From B8-G4 sp033720735 (GTDB lineage Bacteria > Bacteroidota > Bacteroidia > Chitinophagales > Saprospiraceae): a stretch of DNA of 25,626 nucleotides. The position numbers and the translations under genes were made by a program. The notes below the pieces were generated by a model. It was not told the DNA's origin. It did not search any database and was given only the letters and a program-made list of their open reading frames with translations. Positions within the stretch are counted from its first letter, which is position 1; each line of letters begins with the position of its first letter. Positions 8,301-15,027 of this stretch are shown here, piece by piece. The stretch lies in contig JAWWBX010000021.1 in assembly GCA_033720735.1 (NCBI GenBank), forward strand, positions 1 to 25,626, given 5' to 3'.

Positions 8301-8680
8301 ACCTCACGCTGGAAGATATCGAGATCGTCACTGAGGATATCCCCGGGTGGCTGGTCGCCAGTGACGGGATGCTGACTGTTGCCCTCGACATACACATCGA
8401 TGAATTGCTGGAGGCCGAAGGCTTTGCCCGTGATTTGGTCAACCGCATCCAGAATCTCCGTAAGGACAAGGATTTCAATGTGACCGATCACATTGTCGTG
8501 ACCGTTGAAAACCATGATGACATTCGTCGGGCAGTTGAGGCCTTCAAAGACTATATCCAAAATGAAACGCTGGCGCGGCAGCTTAAGATTTCGGCTGATC
8601 TGGAAGGTGATACAGTCGAGTGGATCGATGGTTCGCCATTGAAGATTGCTGTAGCGCTGCACCATCAGCCCGCTGGATAA
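5342..8680 (+). CDS. ileS: isoleucyl-tRNA synthetase, type 2 (GIHH signature)
   Basis: Class Ia synthetase that activates isoleucine and charges tRNA-Ile; 1112 residues from the ATG at 5342. A GTG 6 bp upstream would add two residues, but MKYPEYKQLDL is the more natural start. The class I signature, usually HxGH, reads GIHH at residues 55-58 (PPSANGMPGIHH). KMSKR is at 646-650. The CP1 editing domain shows WTTTPWTLPSN and GTGIVHIAPSFGADD. Length and the long C-terminal part resemble type 2 (eukaryote-like) IleRS, the mupirocin-resistant class, and a GxHH swap has been linked to hyper-resistance in that class. Expression is probably controlled by the attenuator immediately upstream. The 3' end converges on crcB with only 2 bp between stops. 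Confidence 0.97.
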   Translation: MKYPEYKQLDLTAIDREILSFWEEHDVFTKSVEQRPESARYVFYEGPPSANGMPGIHHVMARTIKDLVCRYHTLKGRRVERKGGWDTHGLPIELSVEKELGITKEDIGKKISVAEYNRKCRETVMRYKDQWDDITRKMGYWVDLHDPYITYENDYIESVWYLLRQLYDKDLLYKGYTIQPYSPAAGTGLSSHELNMPGTYRDVKDTSAVAQFRVVRNEKSEFLYDHVTEGDVYFLAWTTTPWTLPSNVALAAGAKIDYVLVHTFNPYTHLPVNVILAKDLLGTWFKPEQAEADIAAYAPGDKIIPYRVIGEWSGARFEMIDYEQLLPYVQPEDGDAFKVLLGDFVSTEDGTGIVHIAPSFGADDMQIGKKYGMGSLTLVDEQGKFIDSVTDFAGRYVKDYKDEGDAYRNVDVDISIKLKEENKAFDVRKYSHNYPHCWRTDKPVLYYPLDSWFVRSTACKERMIELNNTINWKPAHTGEKRFGNWLENLQDWNLSRSRYWGVPLPIWRTEEADKEICIGSVQQLAHEIEKANAALGLSQSVPEDLHRPFIDDIVLVSEDGRPMRRETDLIDVWFDSGSMPYAQWHYPFENEETFRKNFPADFIAEGVDQTRGWFFTLHAIASMVFDSVAYRNVISNGLVQDKEGRKMSKRLGNAVDPFETIAAYGADATRWYMISNAQPWDNLKFDPAGIVEIQRKLFGTLYNTYSFFALYANIDGFEMDEMHVTDVAGRPEIDRWIISKLNSLVAEYRRWMDDYEPTQACRAIETFVSDHLSNWYVRLNRRRFWKGEMSEDKQMAYETLFQCLLVTGQLMAPVAPIFADWLYRNLTEVIRDKAVANKTPLRHISVHLTDLTPVEEEYIDADLEQRMDYAQRISSLVLSLRKKEKIRVRQPLPRILLPVLDDHFREQVEAVRDLILTETNVKDIEYVSDTSGVIKKKAKPNFKTLGRRLGKDMKAGTAIIQDLDDAAIAEIERSNAFALAVNGTTYDLTLEDIEIVTEDIPGWLVASDGMLTVALDIHIDELLEAEGFARDLVNRIQNLRKDKDFNVTDHIVVTVENHDDIRRAVEAFKDYIQNETLARQLKISADLEGDTVEWIDGSPLKIAVALHHQPAG

Positions 8681-8682
8681 TC

Positions 8683-9045
8683 TCAGCTGCTCAGCAGTTT
8701 CATCCCGGCCAAAACACTGCCAAAGCAAAGCACCACACTGAGCAGCACATTGAGCATGGCGGTTGTATAGGCACCGTTTTGCCAGAGCTGTACATTCTCC
8801 AGCGAGAACGTCGAGAAGGTGCTGAACCCACCACAGAAGCCAACGGCCAGCAAGAGTTGTAATGCACGCTGCTCCGGATGGCGGGTCATCCAGCCCATCA
8901 GCAGACCGAGCAAAAAGCAGGCAATGACGTTGGCGAGAATGGTGCCTAATGGCAGGTTCACCTCCCAGCGCATGGCCAGCCGGGCGACCCCGTACCGGCA
9001 CAGACTACCCAGTCCGCCGCCCACAAATACATAAATCCACTCCAT
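8683..9045 (-). CDS. crcB: fluoride exporter CrcB/Fluc
   Basis: Small inner-membrane fluoride channel of 120 residues with four hydrophobic segments. The family signature GFCGGFSTFSTFSLE is near residues 68-82, and the N-terminal GGGLGSLCRYG is typical. Single-gene Fluc proteins work as antiparallel dimers that expel F- from the cytoplasm. It is the last gene of a minus-strand run: the transporter stop codon is 1 base before its ATG, so it is almost certainly co-transcribed and translationally coupled. No fluoride riboswitch is visible nearby. Its stop lies 2 bp from that of convergent ileS. Confidence 0.96.
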   Translation of the reverse strand: MEWIYVFVGGGLGSLCRYGVARLAMRWEVNLPLGTILANVIACFLLGLLMGWMTRHPEQRALQLLLAVGFCGGFSTFSTFSLENVQLWQNGAYTTAMLNVLLSVVLCFGSVLAGMKLLSS

Positions 9046-9046
9046 C

Positions 9047-10369
9047 TCAGCGCGTCAGTTTTTTCTCCAGGTCCTCGAGGGAGACACCCTTGGTTTCTGG
9101 CATCACCAAGAGTACAAAGAGCAGTTGCAAGACCATCATGCCGGCAAAGAATGCGAAGATGGGCCCGCCGCTGAATTCCCCCAGCACGTACGGCATGAGA
9201 AGCGTGATGACGGCGGCAAACACCCAATGGGTCGAGCTGCCCAGTGACTGCCCGGCAGCGCGCACCTGATTGGGGAAGATCTCCGAGATGAAGACCCAGA
9301 TGACCGCCCCCTGACCCACCGCATGCGATGCGATAAACATGAACGCAAAGATCGGCACTGACATACTCCCGAAATCCTCCATGAAAAAAGCCCGCGACAA
9401 CAGCGCCAGTGAAATGATGTATCCGATCGAGCCGAACAGCATCAACCGCTTGCGTCCGGAGCGATCGATCAGATACATGCCCAGCAGCGTGAACAACAGG
9501 TTGGTCAGTCCGATCCCGGCGGTCGACAGCAGCGCGGTGCTGGCACCAAGGCCGGCCGACTCGAAGATGCGCGGGGCGTAATAGATCACGAAATTGATCC
9601 CGGACAGCTGGTTGAAAAATGCGAGCAGGAATGCAAGGATCACAGGAAAACGATACCGCCGTGCAAACACCGCCTTGTCCGTCTCGTGGTGGTCGGATTT
9701 GCGGATATCCGCGATGACGGTGTCCATGTCAGCATCCAGATCGAGCTGTGCCAATACCTCACGCGCCTGCCCTTCGTCTTGCTTGCGCAGGATCAGCCAG
9801 CGCGGACTGTTGGGGATGCCACGCACCATCAGGAGGTATACCGCCGCGGGAACCGCCTCGACCCCGAGCATCCAGCGCCAGGCGTCATCCCCGATGCCGC
9901 CCAGCAAGTAGTTCGACAGATAGGCGATCAGGATGCCGAAAACGATGTTAAACTGATACAGGGCAACCAGCCGTCCCCGGCGCTGAGCCGGCGCGATCTC
10001 TGAAATGTAGGTCGGGGCCGCGACCGAGGAGGCGCCGACCCCGAGCCCCCCAATAAAGCGGAAAAAGGAGAAGCTGTAGGGATCGACAGCCAGCGCCGAT
10101 CCAAGGGCAGACAGCAGGTAAAGCACGCCGATCCAGAACAACGTCCGTTTGCGGCCCAGGCGGTCAGACGGGATGCCGCCAAAGACAGCGCCGATGACTG
10201 TGCCCCACAGCGCCATCGACATGATGAAGATGCCGTGAAACAGATCCCCGTGGCCCCACAGCTTCTGGATCGGCTGATCGGCACCCGAGATGACGGCAGT
10301 ATCAAAACCAAACAGAAAACCGGCCAGGGCGACCACAAACGACCAGCGGAATGCACGTGTGCCCTTCAT
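9047..10369 (-). CDS. MFS sugar porter (sugar:H+ symporter family)
   Basis: Twelve-segment inner-membrane transporter of 440 residues in the sugar porter family (TC 2.A.1.1). Family motifs are DRLGRKR at 69-75, a PESPRWL-like IPNSPRWL before the central loop, FNQLSGINFVIYYAPRIF in segment 7, WVFISEIFPNQVRAAGQS in segment 10 and a C-terminal PETKGVSLEDLEKKL. These predict uptake of a hexose or pentose, probably proton-coupled; the substrate cannot be read from sequence. It lies 24 bp downstream of the HAD hydrolase gene and 1 bp before crcB in the same operon-like run. A link between the transporter and the HAD enzyme in sugar metabolism is inference. Confidence 0.93.
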   Translation of the reverse strand: MKGTRAFRWSFVVALAGFLFGFDTAVISGADQPIQKLWGHGDLFHGIFIMSMALWGTVIGAVFGGIPSDRLGRKRTLFWIGVLYLLSALGSALAVDPYSFSFFRFIGGLGVGASSVAAPTYISEIAPAQRRGRLVALYQFNIVFGILIAYLSNYLLGGIGDDAWRWMLGVEAVPAAVYLLMVRGIPNSPRWLILRKQDEGQAREVLAQLDLDADMDTVIADIRKSDHHETDKAVFARRYRFPVILAFLLAFFNQLSGINFVIYYAPRIFESAGLGASTALLSTAGIGLTNLLFTLLGMYLIDRSGRKRLMLFGSIGYIISLALLSRAFFMEDFGSMSVPIFAFMFIASHAVGQGAVIWVFISEIFPNQVRAAGQSLGSSTHWVFAAVITLLMPYVLGEFSGGPIFAFFAGMMVLQLLFVLLVMPETKGVSLEDLEKKLTR

Positions 10370-10393
10370 GGAATGGAAGATAGGAATTCAGGA

Positions 10394-11044
10394 TCAAGGG
10401 GTAGAGCTGGAAAGGAGAGGTGCGAGGTCCTTTCGCAGTTGATCGGCTTCTGTGTAATGGAGGGCCTGCATGCCGGCGGCCCTGGCGCCCTCAACATTCA
10501 GGTAGTTGTCGTCGATAAAGACGGAGGTGGCTGCCGGAATGCTGTAGCGGCTCAACAGGATCTCATAGATCTCACGATATGGCTTGATCACACCCTCCAG
10601 GCCCGAAACGACGATCCCTTCAAACCATTGCAGAAAGTCAAAGCGGTCAAGCGCGATTGGAAAGGTCTCCTGTGACCAGTTGGTTAGTGCGTACAGGCGC
10701 ACATTTCCCTGAGCGCGCAACTGTTTGAGCAGTGCGACATTGGGAGCAATCGCCTCCCCGAGCATTTCTTCCCAACGTCCGTAGAAGGCCTGGATCTGCT
10801 CGGCATATTCAGGGAACTCAGCCACCTTTTCGGCAGTCGCCTCGGCGAGGGGCCGACCAGCGTCCTGCTCCAGATTCCATTCGTGGGTGCAGATGTTTTC
10901 GAAAAACCACTGCCGCCTTACTGGATCCGGATAGATGTGCCGGTAGACATAATCCGGGTTCCAGTCGATCAGGACTCCCCCCAGGTCAAAAACAACCGTT
11001 TCAACCGGCAGCCTGATCGGTACGTCGTTCAGTTCTTGTGCCAT
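10394..11044 (-). CDS. HAD-superfamily hydrolase (subfamily IA, YihX-like)
   Basis: Soluble phosphatase-type protein, 216 residues. Motif I is VFDLGGVLIDWN with the nucleophile Asp20. Motif II is seen as ALTNWSQ, motif III as the Lys in GVIKPYREIY, and motif IV as SVFIDDNYLNVEGA. The helical cap falls between motifs I and II. DLGGV-type IA members include sugar-phosphate phosphatases such as YihX (glucose-1-phosphate), but the substrate here is not determined. The ATG overlaps the end of the upstream Asn-synthetase-like gene by 16 bp, indicating translational coupling, and a sugar transporter follows. Confidence 0.9.
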   Translation of the reverse strand: MAQELNDVPIRLPVETVVFDLGGVLIDWNPDYVYRHIYPDPVRRQWFFENICTHEWNLEQDAGRPLAEATAEKVAEFPEYAEQIQAFYGRWEEMLGEAIAPNVALLKQLRAQGNVRLYALTNWSQETFPIALDRFDFLQWFEGIVVSGLEGVIKPYREIYEILLSRYSIPAATSVFIDDNYLNVEGARAAGMQALHYTEADQLRKDLAPLLSSSTP

Positions 11045-12507
11045 CGCCTGCGATATTTTCGAATGCGTCGCGCCACCTTTCTCCGAAGTTCACGGACTCC
11101 GCGGTATTTGTTATACGGAAGCTCGGACAATTCGGGCCAAATGTAGTTAATCGTCTCTACGGTCAGTGTGGTGCGGCGAATGGCGCGCTTTGGATACCGG
11201 AGCCGGATATCCTGGATCGTGCGGTGGCAGAATGGAGATAGGAAGAGGTACCCGGGTGCAAACCCGTACATCATCGGACTTGACCAGCTGCCCACGCGCT
11301 GTTCCAGGTAAAGGACATCGATCAGATCATGGGGGTCGTCCCACGCGATCTCCGCCAGCAACTGCTCCATCGCTTCCACATTGCGTGGTGTCATCAGGTG
11401 CTTGCCATGGAAGGTCTGCACCAGGGTACGTCCATTGACGGGCTGCTTGAGTTTGTCGAAGATCGCCCAGAAATGATCACGGTGGTACCCTCCAAAACCG
11501 GTCAACACCGCTACGCCGGGCTCAAGCCCTGCCCTTACCCCGGCGTAAAAATTGGGAGCCTGTCCTGAAGTAGTCGAAAACCCGATACGCATCTGATACA
11601 ACTGATCGGTGTAAGCGTCAATTTGCGGCGCGTGGATATACTGATGATGGAGACGGAATCGCTCGGCAAGACGTTGTGGGTACTCCTGGTCGATCGGGGC
11701 ATTGCGGCCTTGCCGATCCCATCGGAAGGTGAAAAAACGGGTTTCGTCCAGAAACGGCTTACAACATGCCAGCAACAGGCGGGTATCGCGACCGCCGGTA
11801 AGGGTACAAGCGACAGGATAGCGGCGTGCCACGGTCGCCACGATCGCCTGCAGATGGTGTGCGACCTCCGCCGCAAGCGGTGTACGATCCTGCATCGCCA
11901 CACGTGCCGGTCGCACTTCCTGGTAGTGGTGCCGCACACTGGTGAAGCGTGCGATATCCAGATAATGGTTGGGCAACAGCCGATGGATGTCTTCAAACGG
12001 TGTCAGGTCGCCATACTGAAAGCCACTGGGTGTATAGCGGTATACCGGACGTGCCAGATTACGCGCATGGGCGCCTGCCAGTACGTTGACCAGGGTCGTG
12101 GTGGAGGCCAGGGTGCCTGACGACGGTGCGTAAACCGCGGCCAGGCTGCCAAGGGGGTCGAGATAGAATCGTTTGTATTTACCGGTCCAGAGCAGGCAGG
12201 CCCAGCGCCCGGCGATCTGGTACAACTGAGAGGTAAAGAGCTGTTCATCATCGGGATCTGTGGGGATCTGTAGATCTCCGTCCTGCAGCTCTCCGGTTAG
12301 CGCAATGCCGTGTCCCAGGAAGAGACCGACGGCCAGTCCTTGCCCATCCGTGATCCGGCATACCGGCAGCGCGTTGTGGACGTAGAGCAGCCATTCACCA
12401 AGAGGAAATTGATGCCACGCAGGGCCCGGATCAACCCGCTGCCGGGTCAGAAAGAACTGGCCATGAAAGAGCGACCAGTCAGGCCTTTGCAGATCGATCC
12501 TCGACAA
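11029..12507 (-). CDS. asparagine synthetase-like protein lacking the glutaminase cysteine
   Basis: 492 residues with the asparagine synthetase B layout. Residues about 35-145 have the look of the N-terminal Ntn glutamine amidotransferase fold (AGRWACLLWTGKYKRFYLDPLGSLAAVYA), but the protein starts Met-Ser, without the Cys2 needed to release ammonia from glutamine. The synthetase half has an ATP-pyrophosphatase loop LTGGRDTRLLL (TGGRDT at 237-242) in place of the usual SGGxDS. Such divergent family members are common in surface-polysaccharide loci and probably make amide or related bonds by adenylation; the product here is unknown. It lies 9 bp downstream of the WecA-like gene and overlaps the HAD gene by 16 bp. 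Confidence 0.8.
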   Translation of the reverse strand: MSRIDLQRPDWSLFHGQFFLTRQRVDPGPAWHQFPLGEWLLYVHNALPVCRITDGQGLAVGLFLGHGIALTGELQDGDLQIPTDPDDEQLFTSQLYQIAGRWACLLWTGKYKRFYLDPLGSLAAVYAPSSGTLASTTTLVNVLAGAHARNLARPVYRYTPSGFQYGDLTPFEDIHRLLPNHYLDIARFTSVRHHYQEVRPARVAMQDRTPLAAEVAHHLQAIVATVARRYPVACTLTGGRDTRLLLACCKPFLDETRFFTFRWDRQGRNAPIDQEYPQRLAERFRLHHQYIHAPQIDAYTDQLYQMRIGFSTTSGQAPNFYAGVRAGLEPGVAVLTGFGGYHRDHFWAIFDKLKQPVNGRTLVQTFHGKHLMTPRNVEAMEQLLAEIAWDDPHDLIDVLYLEQRVGSWSSPMMYGFAPGYLFLSPFCHRTIQDIRLRYPKRAIRRTTLTVETINYIWPELSELPYNKYRGVRELRRKVARRIRKYRRRWHKN

Positions 12508-12516
12508 AATCCTGGG

Positions 12517-13575
12517 TTATGATGGATAGACGGAGCGCTTCTTGTTCCGGGCATAGAAATAGAGCCAGGTTGAAAGCGCCGTTGCAATGACCAGGATCAA
12601 CACCAGCAGGTTGAGGGTGCCAATCCCCTGGAACTTCACCGCCAGCCCGATAAACAGGAGATTGACGAACACGAGGATGCCGGTGGCCTGCATATGGGTC
12701 AGGCCACAGTCGATGAGCAAATGGTGGATGTGCGACCGGTCGGGGTGCAAGGGTGACTTGCCCCGGATAATACGCATGATAAACACGCGTAACGTATCGA
12801 ACAATGGTAACACGAGGATACCGATCGCCACCGCAGGAGCCGACATGAACGCGTACGGTGATCCCTGGATCTCCTTGTGGAGTTCGATAAACTCGATCGC
12901 GAGGATGGAGCACACCAATCCCACCAGCAGCGCGCCGGTGTCGCCCATGAAGATCTTGGCAGGTGTGAAATTGTATTTCAGAAAAGCCACCACCGAGCCG
13001 GCCAGCGCGTAGGCCACGATCGCAATTTCGATGTGGTCGATCAGAAGGAACCACGTACCGAGCACCAGTGAGATCAGCGCGGCGATGCTGCCGGACAGTC
13101 CGTTGATCCCGTCGATCAGGTTGAACGCATTGATGATGACCAGGATGGTAAACATCGATAACAGGATGCTCGGGATCTCGGGAATCGCATACACACCGAA
13201 GATCCCGTACAAACTGGTCAGGCGTACGTTGGCCTTGAAGACCAGGATGAACGAGGCAAAGATCTGACCCAGCAATTTTTTGTACGGCGAAATAGGGTCG
13301 ATGTCGTCCTTGGCACCGATCAGGAAGACGATGATGAAGGCGCAGAGAATATACTGCAGGTCACCAAACACATCAAACGGGGTCCACAGGATGATCGAGA
13401 AGATCACACCGGCAAAAATGCCGATCCCGCCGAGTGTCGGAATCCGGGTGCTATGCGACTTGCGCTCATCGGGTTCGTCGTAAAGATGTTTGGTCCTGGC
13501 GATGTTGATGATCGACGGGATGGCCAGGTACGTCAGTCCAAATGCCGTAATAAAGCTCAGGATCACATCATACAT
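12517..13575 (-). CDS. WecA/MraY-type undecaprenyl-phosphate sugar-1-phosphate transferase
   Basis: Polytopic inner-membrane enzyme of 352 residues. It transfers a sugar-1-phosphate, usually GlcNAc or a related sugar, from UDP-sugar to undecaprenyl phosphate, the first step of O-antigen, teichoic-acid-like or capsule synthesis. Visible motifs are HSTRIPTLGG in the N-terminal loop, GAKDDIDPISPYKKLLGQ with the conserved Asp pair, NAFNLIDGINGLSG, KIFMGDTGALLVG, and the cytoplasmic HPDRSHIHHLL that separates WecA/TagO-type enzymes from MraY. Eleven or so hydrophobic segments are expected. It is followed 9 bp later by the Asn-synthetase-like gene, which supports a glycan role for that protein. UppS, which makes the carrier lipid, is encoded divergently nearby. 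Confidence 0.92.
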   Translation of the reverse strand: MYDVILSFITAFGLTYLAIPSIINIARTKHLYDEPDERKSHSTRIPTLGGIGIFAGVIFSIILWTPFDVFGDLQYILCAFIIVFLIGAKDDIDPISPYKKLLGQIFASFILVFKANVRLTSLYGIFGVYAIPEIPSILLSMFTILVIINAFNLIDGINGLSGSIAALISLVLGTWFLLIDHIEIAIVAYALAGSVVAFLKYNFTPAKIFMGDTGALLVGLVCSILAIEFIELHKEIQGSPYAFMSAPAVAIGILVLPLFDTLRVFIMRIIRGKSPLHPDRSHIHHLLIDCGLTHMQATGILVFVNLLFIGLAVKFQGIGTLNLLVLILVIATALSTWLYFYARNKKRSVYPS

Positions 13576-13626
13576 GGCAGTGCCGGTTCAGGGGTATACA
13601 TTGTCATTGCGTATGGATATGGCCAG

Positions 13627-14127
13627 CTACTCATTCCCTTCGATCAGTTCCTGCAGCCTGTTCTTCCACGCCTCGAGATCAGTGAGAAAATCATCGATCA
13701 TCTGCTCCCAGTCCTCTCCGGCGATCTGCCGGAAGATGGCATCGGGCTGTTCCCAGATCGCTGCCATCTCCTTCTTGAGCACGACCGAAGTCGGGTTTTC
13801 GTCATTTTGCAGTTCCTGGATCATATGTGAACCGTAGCGTTTGTAGTAGAAGCGGATCGTCTGCATCAGTACCGTCTGTTTGTCTCCGTAGGTCAGCTCC
13901 TCGCGAAACCGGTCGTAGCAGTCGACGAGATACGATTCGAGGCGCTCATCGTAGATCTTCCAGCGCGTGTCTGTGATGCTCATGTCGGTGTCAAGTGACT
14001 CCTGGATAAAGCGGTCAAACTGCTCAACAAACTGGGAAGCGTTGGCACCACACTGGATGGCAGTGCACTGAGCGAGACTTCCAACCATCACTGGCAGGGC
14101 CAGAAACAGCCAGCAACAGTACTTCAT
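13627..14127 (-). CDS. small exported protein of unknown function
   Basis: 166 residues. Residues 1-19 form a signal peptide ending near SLAQ/C. The C after LAQ resembles a lipobox but has Gln at -1, so lipidation is uncertain. The mature part is mostly helical and charged, with many acidic and aromatic residues (WKIYDERLESYLVDCYDRF, then TIRFYYKRYG). This is reminiscent of small Bacteroidota periplasmic helical proteins such as DUF6565, but I cannot assign a family with confidence. A perfect TAAATTTG promoter box lies 23 bp upstream. It heads a minus-strand run, with the WecA-like gene 51 bp downstream. Confidence 0.8.
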   Translation of the reverse strand: MKYCCWLFLALPVMVGSLAQCTAIQCGANASQFVEQFDRFIQESLDTDMSITDTRWKIYDERLESYLVDCYDRFREELTYGDKQTVLMQTIRFYYKRYGSHMIQELQNDENPTSVVLKKEMAAIWEQPDAIFRQIAGEDWEQMIDDFLTDLEAWKNRLQELIEGNE

Positions 14128-14149
14128 GTCTACATGTCTGGTTCTTGAC

Positions 14150-14157
14150 CAAATTTA
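14150..14157 (-). promoter_or_regulatory. TAnnTTTG -7 box upstream of the small exported protein gene
   Basis: On the minus strand this reads TAAATTTG, a perfect Bacteroidota -7 match, 22 bp before the ATG at 14127. No convincing TTG is found at the expected -33 distance. It may drive the whole run down to crcB. Confidence 0.5.
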
Positions 14158-14249
14158 CAAAAAGCGCCGTCAGGACAGATGGCGGCAACCTGTAGATCTC
14201 TTCCTGAGTCATGAAGGGTCGTGGGTCGGCTTGAAAGGCGGCATTTCCG

Positions 14250-14257
14250 TACATTTG
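14250..14257 (+). promoter_or_regulatory. TAnnTTTG -7 box upstream of uppS
   Basis: TACATTTG matches the -7 consensus exactly; a TTG stands at 14231-14233, 16 bp upstream. Transcription would begin around 14262, leaving about 15 bases before the ATG at 14278. This excludes the GTG at 14221 as a start. Confidence 0.55.
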
Positions 14258-14277
14258 TGCGCCGATTTGCTACCGTG

Positions 14278-15024
14278 ATGGAGTCTTTGAAAGACAAGGT
14301 CGATCTTTCGCGCTTGCCGCAACACGTTGCGGTGATCATGGATGGCAACGGCAGATGGGCCAGGCGCCACGGAAAGCCGCGTGTATTTGGCCATCGCAAT
14401 GGCGTCAAGGCCGTGCGCGAGGTGACGGAGGCAGCAGCAGAGCTTGGTGTCAATTGGCTGACGCTCTATGCATTCTCCACTGAAAACTGGAACAGGCCAC
14501 GACTGGAGATCAATGCCCTGATGTCCTTGTTGGTGGACACGCTCCGCAAGGAGATCGAAACACTGAACAAGAACAATATCCGGCTTGCTGCCATCGGAGA
14601 CCTGAGCAAGCTGCCGGATTCGACGCACAGCGCCCTGATCGAGGGGATCAACAGTACCGCGTCGAACGACCGCATGACACTCACCCTGGCACTCAATTAC
14701 AGTGCACGATGGGAGATTGCCGAGGCAGCACGCGGCATTGCCACGGATCTGCGCAGAGGCGCGCTGACAGAACAGGAGATCGATGAAGATCTCTTTGGCC
14801 GGTATCTCGCAACGGCAGGTATGCCGGACCCGGAGTTGATGATCCGGACCAGTGGAGAATTGCGGATCAGCAATTATCTGCTGTGGCAGCTGGCATACAG
14901 TGAGCTCTACTTTACGGAGGTCTTCTGGCCGGATTTTAACCGGGAACACTTTTACGAGGCACTGATCGCCTTCCAACACCGGGAACGCCGTTTTGGCCTG
15001 ACCGGGGATCAGGTGGTCAAATAG
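14278..15024 (+). CDS. uppS: isoprenyl transferase (undecaprenyl diphosphate synthase)
   Basis: Cis-prenyltransferase that extends farnesyl diphosphate with isopentenyl diphosphate to undecaprenyl diphosphate, the lipid carrier precursor for peptidoglycan and surface glycans. 248 residues from ATG 14278. The catalytic Asp22 is in VIMDGNGRWARRHG; other family motifs are TLYAFSTENWNRP, LNYSARWEI and RTSGELRISNYLLWQLAYSELYFTEVFWPDF. A GTG at 14221 would add 19 residues, but it lies upstream of the promoter box and the alternative start MESLKDKVDLSRLPQH matches usual N-termini. bamA follows 3 bp later, a neighbour pair familiar in Bacteroidota. Confidence 0.97.
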   Translation: MESLKDKVDLSRLPQHVAVIMDGNGRWARRHGKPRVFGHRNGVKAVREVTEAAAELGVNWLTLYAFSTENWNRPRLEINALMSLLVDTLRKEIETLNKNNIRLAAIGDLSKLPDSTHSALIEGINSTASNDRMTLTLALNYSARWEIAEAARGIATDLRRGALTEQEIDEDLFGRYLATAGMPDPELMIRTSGELRISNYLLWQLAYSELYFTEVFWPDFNREHFYEALIAFQHRERRFGLTGDQVVK

Positions 15025-15027
15025 GGA

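Noticed and set aside
8132..9001. 289-residue minus-strand open frame across the ileS/crcB junction
   Set aside because: Overlaps both ileS (antisense) and crcB (other frame), each supported by strong motifs.
10370..10393. fluoride riboswitch for crcB
   Set aside because: crcB is the last gene of a tightly packed run; no riboswitch-like sequence is visible in the short gaps before it.
14221..14277. GTG at 14221 as the start of uppS
   Set aside because: It lies upstream of the perfect -7 box at 14250-14257 and adds residues not typical of the family.
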